From Streptomyces sp. RB17 (GTDB lineage Bacteria; Actinomycetota; Actinomycetes; Streptomycetales; Streptomycetaceae), in assembly GCF_009604455.1 (NCBI RefSeq), contig NZ_WEGL01000008.1, forward strand, positions 372,001 through 436,000: a stretch of DNA of 64,000 nt, given 5' to 3'. Positions 1-9,300 of the stretch are shown here, piece by piece (position 1 is the first letter of the stretch; each line of letters begins with the position of its first letter). The translations under genes were made by a program, and so were the position numbers. The notes below the pieces were generated by a model. That model was not told the DNA's origin and did not search any database. It worked only from the letters and a program-made list of their open reading frames with translations.

Positions 1-279
1 CAGCACCAGGCTGATGAACAGCATCACCGGGATCTGCACGCAGGCGAACAGCACCACCCGGAGGATGGAGTGCATGAACGCCGCGTCCGTCAGGCCCTTG
101 GTGTAGTTGTCGAGCCCGGCGAACTCGGTGGTGGAGCCGCCGAGTCCGAGACCGGACTGGTGCTCGCGGAACAGCGACTGGTGGACGGCGTACCCGATCG
201 GGAGCAGGTAGAGGAACACGAAGCCGAGCTGGAAGGGCACCGTGAACGCGGCACCCTTCCAGCGCATGGAGCGAATCAT
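1..279 (-). CDS. Sugar ABC transporter permease, N-terminal part (runs off the left edge)
   Basis: This is the first 93 or so residues of a MalF-type inner-membrane permease that would carry sugar for the binding protein encoded immediately upstream. The translation begins MIRSMRWKGAAF. It shows one membrane helix at about residues 9-31, then FAGLDNYTKGL, a stretch typical before the second helix in this family, then the start of a second helix. The EAA loop and any partner permease lie outside the window. The ATG is only 10 bases past the binding-protein stop, so the two genes are very probably cotranscribed. No strong ribosome binding site is visible, and translation may be coupled. The family call is firm; the sugar is unknown, although neighbouring genes suggest products of an acidic plant polysaccharide. 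Confidence 0.85.
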   Translation of the reverse strand, partial: MIRSMRWKGAAFTVPFQLGFVFLYLLPIGYAVHQSLFREHQSGLGLGGSTTEFAGLDNYTKGLTDAAFMHSILRVVLFACVQIPVMLFISLVL

Positions 280-289
280 CGTCGGTGCC

Positions 290-1630
290 TCAGCCCTTGA
301 CGCTGATGCCGCGGGACTTCAGGTCGCTCACCGTCCACTGCTGCATGTGCGCGAGCAGGTCGGTGACCTTCTCCTGCTTGTCGACCACCTTGGCCCAGCC
401 CGCCTGCATCTCGGTGAACATCGCGGTCCAGTCCGGGCCGAAGGTCCAGTCGGTGGTCACGGTGCCCAGGCTGTCGGTCACGACCTTCTGCGCCGGCCGG
501 TAGTTCGTGCCGAGCAGCTTCCGCGAGACCGACTCGCCGACGTACGCGTTCGCGTCCTTCAGCGCCGGCATCACACCGTTGCCCGTCTCCGGGCTCGCCA
601 TCGTCTTGACCGCGCCGGAGTCGGTCGACATCCACAGTGCAGCCTGCGCCGCCTGCTCCTGGTTCCTGCACTGCTTGGTCACCAGGGTCACGCCGCCGGT
701 CAGGTTGGTGCCGGCAGGCGTCTTAGGCGCCTCTCCCCGGTACGTCGGCCACGGCGCCAGCGCCCACTTGCCGAAGGACTTGCTGAAGTTCTGCACCATG
801 CCGGCCATCTGCCAGGTGGAGATCTGCCGGGTGGCGGTGCCGCCGTCGTCGTAGTTGCGCTGTACGGCCGCGTAGTCGGCGAAGGACAGCTTGGAGTTCA
901 GGTCGTTGTCGATGATCTCCTGGACCACCTTGGCGGCCTTCAGGGTGCCCGGGTCCTGGAAGTTCACCTTCCAGGAGTTGCCGGCGATGGCGTACCAGTG
1001 CGCCCCGGCCTGCATGGCGAGCACCTCCAGGGTGCTCGGGTCCTCGCCGGCGTAGTTGGTGATCTTGATGCCGTGCTTCTTCAGCACCTTGCCGGCCGTG
1101 ATGAAGTCGTCCCAGGTCGTGGGGGTCTTCAGGCCGTACTTCTGGAAGATGTCGGTGCGGTAGATGGTGAAGTTCGGCGCGGAGCCGGTGGGAACGCCGT
1201 ACATCCTGCCCTGCACCTGGGCGCTCGCCCAGGAGCCGGAGTTGAACTTGTCCTTGGCGGACTCGACGTACGGGGTGATGTCGGCGAGTGCGCCCTGCGA
1301 CACCCAACTGGTCACGTACTCGGCGGTGTTCTGCAGCAGACAGGGCGCGTTGCCCGCCTTCACCGCGTTGGTCAGCTGCTTCTGCATGGTCAGCTGGTCG
1401 GTGACCTTGGTGTACTTCAGCCTGATGTCCTTGTGGGAGGCGTTGAACGCCTTCACGACGGCCTCCTGGCCGTTCGCCCAGCCCCAGAAGTCGAGGGTGA
1501 CGGGGCCGGACGGCTTCGAGGACGCGTCGTCGCCCGAGCCGGATCCGCCGCAGGCGGAGAGCAGGCCGGCGAGTGCGATTCCCGCGACGGTGGCGGTGGC
1601 GAACCTTCTCCGGGGGCTGGTGAAGTTCAT
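290..1630 (-). CDS. Extracellular solute-binding lipoprotein of a sugar ABC importer
   Basis: A 446-residue family-1 sugar-binding protein that would capture oligosaccharide outside the membrane and deliver it to the permease encoded just downstream. The N-terminus has basic residues (PRRRF), a hydrophobic stretch, and the lipobox LLSAC with lipidated Cys27, followed by a Gly/Ser linker. The body contains features usual for this family, such as FWGWANGQEAVVKAFNAS near residue 49 and GVPTGSAPNFTIYRTD near residue 144. Length is normal. The ATG at 1630 is preceded by GAAGGA about 10 bases upstream. The 456-base leader region carries a LacI-type operator (2066-2083) and 10-bp repeats. I infer that the LacI protein encoded at 2087-3184 controls it. 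No ATP-binding subunit is seen; actinomycetes often share MsiK. Confidence 0.93.
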   Translation of the reverse strand: MNFTSPRRRFATATVAGIALAGLLSACGGSGSGDDASSKPSGPVTLDFWGWANGQEAVVKAFNASHKDIRLKYTKVTDQLTMQKQLTNAVKAGNAPCLLQNTAEYVTSWVSQGALADITPYVESAKDKFNSGSWASAQVQGRMYGVPTGSAPNFTIYRTDIFQKYGLKTPTTWDDFITAGKVLKKHGIKITNYAGEDPSTLEVLAMQAGAHWYAIAGNSWKVNFQDPGTLKAAKVVQEIIDNDLNSKLSFADYAAVQRNYDDGGTATRQISTWQMAGMVQNFSKSFGKWALAPWPTYRGEAPKTPAGTNLTGGVTLVTKQCRNQEQAAQAALWMSTDSGAVKTMASPETGNGVMPALKDANAYVGESVSRKLLGTNYRPAQKVVTDSLGTVTTDWTFGPDWTAMFTEMQAGWAKVVDKQEKVTDLLAHMQQWTVSDLKSRGISVKG

Positions 1631-1660
1631 CTGACCTTGATCCTTCGGATGTAGGCGTTC

Positions 1661-1700
1661 TCAGGAGGTCTGAGGAGGTCTGAGGAGATCTCGGGAGGCA
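1661..1700. repeat. Four imperfect 10-bp tandem repeats ahead of the binding-protein gene
   Basis: The units TCAGGAGGTC, TGAGGAGGTC, TGAGGAGATC and TCGGGAGGCA follow one another without a gap, 30-70 bases upstream of the binding-protein start. They lie in the probable 5' untranslated region. They could be slippage products or a binding site; the sequence alone does not decide. Confidence 0.6.
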
Positions 1701-2065
1701 GTCGGCGGGGCCTGACGAAGAATCAGGACGTGCGGGAGCCTCGGGAGTTCTCAGAACGGCAGGACGGCGGCTCGGGGAATGTGGCGGCCGGAAATGGCGG
1801 GGCCGGAAACCGTCGGCTCGCGGTTGCGGGGACCGGCCAAGCGGAAGCTGTAGTAAGCGGTTGCTGGGACGGTAGGCGACGGTCTCGCCCGGAGCAAGAG
1901 GGCCGGGGGAATTTGTTACGGCGGAGGGTCCGTCAGGGGCCTGCGGCGCACGCCCGGGTGCACGGGAACTGCGGGGCAATCGCCTAGGTCAGCGCCTTGC
2001 GATGAGGAGCTTCCGAGGGTTCGGCGGGAGGTCCGAGAAAGGGGCGAGGGAGTCGTAAAACTTCA

Positions 2066-2083
2066 GAAACCGGTTACGTAACC
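2066..2083. promoter_or_regulatory. LacI-type operator, with a perfect 12-bp palindrome
   Basis: The site reads GAAACCGGTTACGTAACC. It contains the half-site arrangement GAAACCGGTT, shared with sites at 4504, 4678 and 14013, and overlaps a perfect palindrome GGTTACGTAACC (2072-2083). It lies in the 456-base gap 1631-2086 between the lacI stop and the leftward binding-protein gene, about 440 bases upstream of that gene. Apart from this site and the 10-bp repeats I see nothing gene-like in the gap. Confidence 0.55.
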
Positions 2084-2086
2084 ATC

Positions 2087-3184
2087 TCAGCGCGCTGTCC
2101 GCGTGGGGGCAGGCGGCCGCACGGAGTTGCGTACGACGACATGGGTGCCCAGCACCAGGTGCTCGCCGTCGGTGCCCTTCCGGCGGCCCGCGCCACCCCC
2201 ACGCCGGTCCGCCACGGCGCGCAGCGCCACCCGGCCCATCTCCTCGTACGGCACGTGCACGGTGGTCAGTTGGGGTGTCAGCTGGGAGGCGAGCGGGATG
2301 TCGTCGTACCCCACGATCGAGACGTCCTCCGGCACCCGCAGGCCGGCCGCGCGCAGGGCCTGCATGGCGCCGGCGGCCACGACGTCGGTCCCGGCGAGCA
2401 CGGCGGTGAAGTCCGGCGTCTCGTGCAGGGCGGACTCGACCGCTTCGTAGCCGTGTGTGTCGTCGTACGGGCCGTGCCGGACCAGACCCGGGTCGAACGG
2501 CACGCCGTACGCCTCGAAGGCCCGCTGCGCTCCCCTCAACCTGCCTTGCGCCGTGGTCAGTCGGTCGGGCCCGGGCAGGACGAGGACGCGCCGGTGGCCG
2601 GCCGACAGCAGATGGCTGGCCATGGCGTAGGCGCCGCCCTCGTTGTCGTAGTCGACCGTCGTGGCCGGGACGTCGCCCTCCAGGGGCGGCCTGCCCACCA
2701 GGACGAGATGGGATCCGGCCGCGTCCAGGGAACGGGCGAAGCGGGCCATGCGCAGCTGGTACTCGTCGAAGTCGTACGCGCCGCCGAGCAGCACCACGGC
2801 GGCCACGCCCTGCTGCCGCATGAGGTTGACCAGGGCGAGCTCCCGCTCGGGGTCGTCGCCGGTCGTGCCGACGAGCGACAGCCAGCCGCGCAGCGTGGCG
2901 GCACCCTCGACACCCTTGGCCACGTGGGCGAACGCGGCACCGGTGATGTTGTTGATGAGGATCGCCACCGTCGGAGTGCCGCCGCCGGCCAGCGAGCGGG
3001 CGTGGGCGTTGGTGACGTAGTCCAGGTCCCGGACGACCTTCATCACGCGCCGGCGCAGCTCGTCCGAGACCGGGTAGTTGCCCGACAGCACCCGCGAGAC
3101 GCTCGCCACGGAGACTCCGGCGCGCTCCGCCACGTCCCGGATGGTGGCCCGGCCGGCGTCACCGGTCGCCTTGCGCTGACTCAC
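2087..3184 (-). CDS. LacI-family transcriptional regulator (first of two paralogues)
   Basis: A 365-residue regulator with an N-terminal LacI helix-turn-helix at about residues 13-36 (ATIRDVAERAGVSVASVSRV), a hinge (YVTNAHARSLAGG) and a periplasmic-binding-like effector domain ending in GYDDIPLASQLTPQLTTVHV. GTG at 3184 is chosen because GAAGGAG stands eight to nine bases before it and because it leaves the usual short tail before the DNA-binding helix. It is clearly related to the second LacI protein at 12913-13968: both share HVPYEE(M/L)GR near the C-terminus and a GEHL.LGTHVVVR tail. It lies between the dehydrogenase gene and the ABC genes on the same strand. It probably represses these units through the GAAACCGGTTTC-like sites. 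The inducer is unknown. Confidence 0.93.
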   Translation of the reverse strand: MSQRKATGDAGRATIRDVAERAGVSVASVSRVLSGNYPVSDELRRRVMKVVRDLDYVTNAHARSLAGGGTPTVAILINNITGAAFAHVAKGVEGAATLRGWLSLVGTTGDDPERELALVNLMRQQGVAAVVLLGGAYDFDEYQLRMARFARSLDAAGSHLVLVGRPPLEGDVPATTVDYDNEGGAYAMASHLLSAGHRRVLVLPGPDRLTTAQGRLRGAQRAFEAYGVPFDPGLVRHGPYDDTHGYEAVESALHETPDFTAVLAGTDVVAAGAMQALRAAGLRVPEDVSIVGYDDIPLASQLTPQLTTVHVPYEEMGRVALRAVADRRGGGAGRRKGTDGEHLVLGTHVVVRNSVRPPAPTRTAR

Positions 3185-3312
3185 CGTTGCGGCTCCTTCG
3201 ACGTCGTGGCGCGTTTCCCTTCTGCCCGGGTCCCGCCCCCGTAGGTGCGGGAACCGTATCCCATCGTCACTCCGGGCAGATGAGGCTGTGGACAACGCTC
3301 CTGCCGGGTGCA

Positions 3313-4326
3313 TCAGGCGACCCGGGCCAGATCCTCGTGCCGCACCTCGTGCAGCGGCGGCAGGCCCGTGGCCAGCCGCTCCAGCTCCGCCACGACGATC
3401 GCGCCCAGCCGCTCCAGCTCGTTGCCGAGCGAGCCCGCGATGTGCGGGGTGAGGAAGACGTTGGGCAGCCGGTACAGCGGGGAACCGGCGGGCAGCGGCT
3501 CGGGTTCGGTGACGTCGAGGACCGCGCGGAGCCGTCCGGAGACCAGTTCCTCGGTCAGCGCCTCTTGGTCGACCAGCGCACCGCGCGCGGTGTTGATCAG
3601 CACACCGCCGTCCCGGACGAGGGCGAGCCGGGTGCGGTCGAGCATGTGGTGGGTCTCGGGGATGTCGGGGGCGTGCAGGCTGACGATGTCGCTGTGCCGC
3701 AACAGGTCCTCCAGCGGCAGCAGTTCCGCCCCGAGGGCGGCGGCCTCGGCGGGGCTCACGTAGGGGTCGTGCAGCAGGACCGTGAGGTCGAAGGGCCGCA
3801 GCAGCTCCATGAGGCGGCGGCCCACGCGGGAGGCGCCGACGACCCCGACGCGGCGGCCGAGATTGCCCGTGGCCGCGGTCTCGGCGGGGGCCGGCCCGTC
3901 GTGGGTGCGGCGGTAGCGCTCGCGGAGGGCGAAGGCGTCCTTTCCGGCGAGCAGGATCATCGCGAGCGTGTACTCCGCCACCGGCAGGGCGTTGCCGGTG
4001 ACCGCGCTGGACACGGTGACGCCCTGTTTCCACAGAGGCTCGCCGATCAGGGATCGGACCGAGCCCGCCGCGTGCAGGACGGCCCGCAGCTTCGGGACGG
4101 CGGCCAGCACGGCGGCGTCCAGGCGCGGACAGCCCCAGCCGGTGATCAGCACCTCGGCCTGGGCCAGCGCGTCGGCCGTCGCCGGATCGGTGAAGTCCCG
4201 TACGACGAGCTGCGTGTCGATGCCGGCCGTCCGCCTCAGCCGAGCCATGAGCGGCGGGGGGAAGAGCAGCGGCAGATGTACCGGATCCATCGCGAACACG
4301 GCCCGCGGCGGTTGAGGGCTGGGCAT
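3313..4326 (-). CDS. D-isomer specific 2-hydroxyacid dehydrogenase family protein
   Basis: A 337-residue NAD(P)-dependent dehydrogenase of the phosphoglycerate/2-hydroxyacid family, acting in the cytosol. Visible elements are the Rossmann loop GVVGASRVGRRL (about residues 161-172), catalytic Arg248 in NTARGALVD, Glu274 in DVTEPEP and His295 in TPHIAGS, in the correct order and spacing. The ATG at 4326 has AGGAG seven bases ahead and gives the normal family length; an upstream extension in the same frame is low-complexity. It is divergent from the GH28-like gene, with three LacI-type sites in the shared gap, and is followed by lacI 128 bases downstream. Context suggests it processes a sugar-acid or uronate-derived 2-keto/2-hydroxy acid. 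The exact substrate cannot be read from sequence. Confidence 0.88.
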   Translation of the reverse strand: MPSPQPPRAVFAMDPVHLPLLFPPPLMARLRRTAGIDTQLVVRDFTDPATADALAQAEVLITGWGCPRLDAAVLAAVPKLRAVLHAAGSVRSLIGEPLWKQGVTVSSAVTGNALPVAEYTLAMILLAGKDAFALRERYRRTHDGPAPAETAATGNLGRRVGVVGASRVGRRLMELLRPFDLTVLLHDPYVSPAEAAALGAELLPLEDLLRHSDIVSLHAPDIPETHHMLDRTRLALVRDGGVLINTARGALVDQEALTEELVSGRLRAVLDVTEPEPLPAGSPLYRLPNVFLTPHIAGSLGNELERLGAIVVAELERLATGLPPLHEVRHEDLARVA

Positions 4327-4373
4327 GGCTCTCCTGGGAGGGAAGGGAAAGGAGGTGTGGCTCTGGGAGGATG

Positions 4374-4384
4374 GAAACAGTTTC
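4374..4384. promoter_or_regulatory. LacI-type operator upstream of the dehydrogenase gene
   Basis: GAAACAGTTTC is an 11-base odd palindrome centred on A4379, 48 bases upstream of the dehydrogenase ATG. It shares the GAAAC and GTTTC arms with the other sites of this locus. It is one of three such sites in the divergent gap 4327-4818, which otherwise shows no gene. Confidence 0.6.
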
Positions 4385-4502
4385 AGAAAGCGCCTTCTAC
4401 CGTATGTCCGCCGGGAGGGGTGGTCAATCAGCTGTCGGCTGGGGCGGGTGGCGGGGGTAGCGCACTGAGGGGCTCGGGGTTGGGGGCGCCTGAGCAGTTC
4501 GA

Positions 4503-4513
4503 CAACCGGTTTC
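4503..4513. promoter_or_regulatory. LacI-type operator in the middle of the divergent gap
   Basis: CAACCGGTTTC contains the perfect 8-base palindrome AACCGGTT with one extended GTTTC arm. It lies between the divergent dehydrogenase and GH28-like genes, roughly equidistant from the flanking sites (about 125-175 bases). That spacing would suit looping or control of both promoters. Confidence 0.55.
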
Positions 4514-4677
4514 ACCGTCCGGTGCGGACGGTGTCGCGTCGCCCCGCCCTCTCGATGACCTGCATATTCAGGGTGTTTCCGCGCGGTAGGTCAGGGCGTC
4601 GAAGTCACGTCGTCTTTCCGAAAGTTCGTCAAGGCTCTTGACGCGTCGGCGGTACCGGAAGAAGCTCCCCCCACGTA

Positions 4678-4689
4678 GAAACCGGTTGC
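4678..4689. promoter_or_regulatory. LacI-type operator upstream of the GH28-like operon
   Basis: GAAACCGGTTGC, about 130 bases before the GH28-like start codon, has a perfect GAAACCGGTT core identical to the cores at 2066 and 14013. It probably overlaps or follows the promoter of the secreted-enzyme operon. Confidence 0.6.
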
Positions 4690-4818
4690 CGAATCGACAT
4701 CCGATCGATGAGCCGAGCACTGACCGGTGCTTCGAACCGGGACGTCCACCTCCGGTCTCGGCCGATCTTCCTCAAGTGACCTTCCTCATCTGCCCCTTCA
4801 CCCCGCGAGGAGCCCCGC

Positions 4819-6345
4819 ATGACCCCGTCCCTGTCGCGCCGTACCGCCCTGCAGGCGGCCGGTGCCGCCGTGCTCGCCGCCGGCCTGTCCGGCCTGACGG
4901 CCACGGCGGCCCGGGCGGACGGCGGCAACGCCGCCCCGAAGCTGGTCACTTACCCGCGCCCGTCGACCATGCCGACGAACACGAGCTTCCAGGTACGGGT
5001 GCGCACCGCGCCCGACGGCGACTGGCAGACCCTCGACATCTGGCGGCCCCAGCTGGAGGAGATCAACCCCGCCACCGGCTCGGGCAAGGTCTACAACTCC
5101 TCGATGGTGTACTTCGACTTCCAGGGCTCCGCCGAGATCGAGGTCACCTACCTCAAGGGCGGCACCACCAAGGCCCGAGTGAGACCGGACGCGCTCGGCA
5201 TCAAGCCCGACCTGCTCGGCGACACCCTGCGCTTCACCCTGGACGAACCGCGTGACGTCGTCGTCCAGATCAACGACGAGATCTTCGACTGCCTGCACGT
5301 CCTCACCAACCACATCGACCCCGACCCGCCCTCCGCCGACGATCCCGACGTCCTCTACTTCGGGCCCGGCGTGCACACGGTCACCGGAAACGTCCTCAAC
5401 GTACCGAGCGGCAAGACGGTCTACCTGGCGGGCGGTGCCGTCCTGACCGCCCAGGTCTACTTCAAGGATGTCGAGAAGGCCGCCGTCACCGGGCGTGGTG
5501 TCCTCTACGCGAACCCCGGTGGCGCCATCCTCAGTGAGGGCAGCAAGAACATCCGCGTCGAGGACGTCGTCATCCTGAACCCGGGCGGCTACGCGGGCAC
5601 GTTCGCGGAAAGCCAGAACGTCCACGTCATGAAAGCGCGCGCGTTCAGTTCGAAGGGCAACGGCGACGGCTTCGACGTCTTCTCCTCCTCCGGCGTCGTC
5701 TTCGACGGCTGCTTCATGCGCAACTCCGACGACTGCATAGCGATCTACTGCCATCGCTGGAACTACTACGGTGACAGCCGCGACATCACCGTCCAGAACT
5801 GCACCCTGTGGGCCGACGTCGCCCATCCGATCAACATCGGCACGCACGGCGACACCGACGCCCCCGAGGTCATCGAGAACCTGGTCATCAAGAACCTCGA
5901 CATCCTCGACCACCGCGAACCGCAGATGCTCTACCAGGGCTGCATCGCGCTCAACCCGGGGGATTCCAACCTGATCCAGAACGTCCGGATCGAGGACATC
6001 CGCATCGAGGACTTCCGCTGGGGACAGGTCATCAACATGCGGGTGATGTACAACACCAAGTACAACACCTCGCCCGGACGCGGTATCGAAAACGTTTACA
6101 TCAAGAACCTCACCTACACGGGCACCCATGCGAACCCGTCGATCTTCGTCGGCTACGACGAGGACCGCGCCATCAAGAACATCACGTTCGAGAACCTGGT
6201 GATCAACGGCCGGGTCGTCGCCGACTCCATGCAGAAACCCAAGTGGTACCTGACCACCGACGCGATCCAGTGGTACTACAACGAACACGTCCAGAACCTG
6301 ACGTTCCTCACCACCGCCGAGGCCGAGGCGGCCGCCGCGTCATGA
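4819..6345 (+). CDS. Secreted GH28-like right-handed beta-helix glycoside hydrolase (polygalacturonase-like)
   Basis: A 508-residue exported protein with a twin-arginine type signal (SLSRRTALQAAG, then a hydrophobic stretch to about residue 33). Residues 40-170 form an N-terminal beta-rich domain. From about 180 onward come short beta-helix turns (KNIRVEDVVILNPGG, RDITVQNCTLW, ENLVIKNLDIL). Likely catalytic carboxylates are in NGDGFD (281-286) and NSDDC (302-306), which match the polygalacturonase NTD and DD motifs, with THGD (342-345) near the usual GHG position. The ATG has GGAGG-type pairing (GAGGAG) upstream. The stop overlaps the next gene (ATGA), so synthesis of the two secreted proteins is coupled. 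Probably cleaves a galacturonan or similar acidic glycan; a GH49-like assignment is the main alternative. Confidence 0.82.
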   Translation: MTPSLSRRTALQAAGAAVLAAGLSGLTATAARADGGNAAPKLVTYPRPSTMPTNTSFQVRVRTAPDGDWQTLDIWRPQLEEINPATGSGKVYNSSMVYFDFQGSAEIEVTYLKGGTTKARVRPDALGIKPDLLGDTLRFTLDEPRDVVVQINDEIFDCLHVLTNHIDPDPPSADDPDVLYFGPGVHTVTGNVLNVPSGKTVYLAGGAVLTAQVYFKDVEKAAVTGRGVLYANPGGAILSEGSKNIRVEDVVILNPGGYAGTFAESQNVHVMKARAFSSKGNGDGFDVFSSSGVVFDGCFMRNSDDCIAIYCHRWNYYGDSRDITVQNCTLWADVAHPINIGTHGDTDAPEVIENLVIKNLDILDHREPQMLYQGCIALNPGDSNLIQNVRIEDIRIEDFRWGQVINMRVMYNTKYNTSPGRGIENVYIKNLTYTGTHANPSIFVGYDEDRAIKNITFENLVINGRVVADSMQKPKWYLTTDAIQWYYNEHVQNLTFLTTAEAEAAAAS

Positions 6346-9300
6346 CGAACCCCGCACCGAGCCGCCGGGGTTTCCTCGGCGGCGCGGCCGCCCTGCTGGT
6401 GGCGTCGGGCACGAGCGGCCTGCTCGGCCCCGGCACCGCCGGGGCCGCCGCTCAGGACAGCACCACCCCGGCAGCCTTCACCCACTCGGGGCTCCTGCAC
6501 AGCGCCGCCGACCTCGCCCGGATGAAGGCCGCGGTCGCCGCCAGGCAGTCCCCGGTCTACGACGGCTACCTCGCCCTCGCCGCCCACTCCCGCTCCAAGC
6601 CGACGTACGCCATCCAGAACACGGGACAGATCACCTCCTGGGGCCGTGGCCCCGCCAACTTCCAGAACCAGGCCGTGGCCGACTCCGCCGCCGCATACCA
6701 GCTCGCCCTCATGTGGTGCGTGACGGGCGACGGCACGTACGCCGACAGGGCCCGCGACATCCTCAACGCCTGGTCGGCGTCCCTGACTGCCGTCACCGGC
6801 GCCGATGGACCGCTCGGCGCCGGCCTGCAGGCCTTCAAGTTCGTCAACGCCGCCGAACTGCTCCGCCACAGTGGCTACGACGGCTGGGCCGCCGACGACA
6901 TCGCCCGCTGTGAGGAGTCGTTCCTCACCGTCTGGTATCCGGCCGTGTCCGGATACATGCTCTACGCCAACGGCAACTGGGACCTGACTGCCATTCAGGC
7001 CGTCCTGGCCATCGGCGTGTTCTGCGAGGAGCGCACCCTCTTCGAGAGCGCGCTGCGGTTCGCCGCCGCCGGCGCGGGCAACGGCAGCGTCCTGCACCGC
7101 GTCGTCACCGACGCGGGTCAAGGTCAGGAGTCCGGGCGCGACCAGGGCCACGAACAGCTGGCCGTGGGCCTCATGGGGGACATCGCCCAGGTCGCCTGGA
7201 ACCAGGGCGTCGACCTGTGGGGGTACGACAGCAACCGCATTCTCGCCAACGCCGAGTACGCCGCCCGCTACAACCTCGGCGGCGACGTCCCCTTCACCCC
7301 CGACCTCGACCGCACCGGCAAGTACCTCAAGACGGCCGTCTCCGCCATCTCGCGCGGCAACCTCCCGCCGATCTACGAGATGTACTACGCCCACTACGCC
7401 GGCGTCCGGGGCCTCGACGCCCCGTACACCAAGGCCGCCGTCTTCCGCGGCACCTCGGGGATCCGCGTGGTCGAGGGCAGCAACGACGACCTACCCAGCT
7501 GGGGCACCTTCACCTACGCGGGCACCGAGGCACCCGCGGCGGCCGTCCCCAGGGCACCGGCGGGCGTCACAGCCATCGGCGACGACACGTCCGTCACCGT
7601 GACCTGGCTGCCCTCCGCATGGGCCGACTCGTACACCGTCCTGCGCGCCATCGCCCCCGACGGCCCGTACGAGGAGATCGCGACCGGCGTCGGCACACCG
7701 GCGTACACCGACCGCGGCGCGCGCGGCAGCCGCACGTACTACTACGCCGTCAGGGCCTTCAACTCCCAGGGGAGCAGCGGCAGTTCCACATGGCCGGCGG
7801 CCGCCGCCCGGCTCCCAGAGCCCTGGGCCACGCAGGACCTCGGGGACGTGCGGATCCCCGGGTCCGCCGCCTTCGACGGCGAGCGGTTCGTGCTGGAGGC
7901 GTCCGGCACCGCCGACACCTACCGCCTCGTCCACCTCCCGCTGGACGGCGACGGCACCGCCACCGCACGGATCGTGTGGCCGCTCAGCTCCCAGTACTCC
8001 AAGATCGGCGTCACCCTCCGCGCCTCCCTCGATGCCGACGCCGCGCACGCCGCCATGCTGATCCAGGGCCTGCCTCTGCACACCTGGAGCGGCGTGTGGA
8101 CCGTACGCCCCAAGGCCGGGTCCGGTATCTCGGCCACCGGCAGCACCCCCGTACCCCCCTCGCAGCAGACGGCGATCACCGTGAACGCCGCCTTCCCGAT
8201 CTCCAGCCTCGGCACGCTGCCCGAGTCGGCGACCCCGCTCGAGGCCCCGTACGTCGAGGGCGCCGGCGACGGCTACCGGCTCCGCATGCCGTACTGGGTA
8301 CGGGTGACCCGCCGGGGCGATGTGTGCACCGGCGCGATCTCACCCGACGGCATACGGTGGACCGAGGTGGGGTCGACGGTAGGCGATCTCCCGCACACCG
8401 TGTACGCCGGCCTCGTCCTCACCTCCTGCCTCGGCGTCGACGAGGACTACGCCGAGACCGGCACCGGCGCCTTCGACAACGTCAGCGTCGTCTCCCGTAC
8501 CCACGGCGAGCTCTGGACCGTCCCGCGCCCCTCCTATGCCGCCTCCGACCTGCGTGCGAGCACCGGCGCCGACGCGATCGAGCTGGCCTGGACCGACCCG
8601 GACCTGTCCGCCCGCTACAAGGTCCTGCGCGCCACCGACCCGGACGGCCCCCACCACACCGTCGCCACCGGCATCGGGCCGGTCGGTACCGGCGCCCGCA
8701 TCCGGTACACAGACCCCACCGGCGCGCCCGGCACGACCTACCACTACACCGTTGTGAAGACCAACACCGCCGGCCGGGGCCCGCTGTCGCAGTCCGCCTC
8801 CGCCGCCATGCCGAACCCGTCCGTGCCCCAACTCGCCTCGGCCGCAACAGCCTTTGCCAACAAGGGAGTTGCCTTCCAGTACCTCCTGCGGGCCACGCAC
8901 GAACCCACCCGGTTCGCGGCGGAGGGGCTGCCCGACGGCCTGCGCGTCACCCCCCGCACCGGCCTGATCTCCGGAACACCTACTGGCACCGGCGAGTTCA
9001 TCGTCACCACGACCGCGGGCAACGCGGCCGGCGAGACGAACGGCACCCTCACCCTCGCCGTCGGCACCCCGCCGCCCGCTCCCTGGACGTATGGCGACCT
9101 CGGCGACGTCATCCTCGACGACCGCGCCTACGGCACGCTCGGCGTGGTCGCCGTCCAGACCTCCGGCAGCACCGCCCACCAGGACGGGACCTTCGTGGTG
9201 CGGGGCGCCGGAACCGACCTCACCGTCAACAACCAGGGCATGACCGGCCAGTTCGTACGGCAGCCCGTCACCGGCGACTGTGAGATCACCGCCCGGCTGG

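Noticed and set aside
2087..4033. Reading the first LacI gene from an upstream start as a 648-residue protein
   Set aside because: The extra N-terminal 283 residues are Arg/Pro/Gly low complexity in a frame overlapping the dehydrogenase gene. GTG at 3184 has a proper ribosome binding site.
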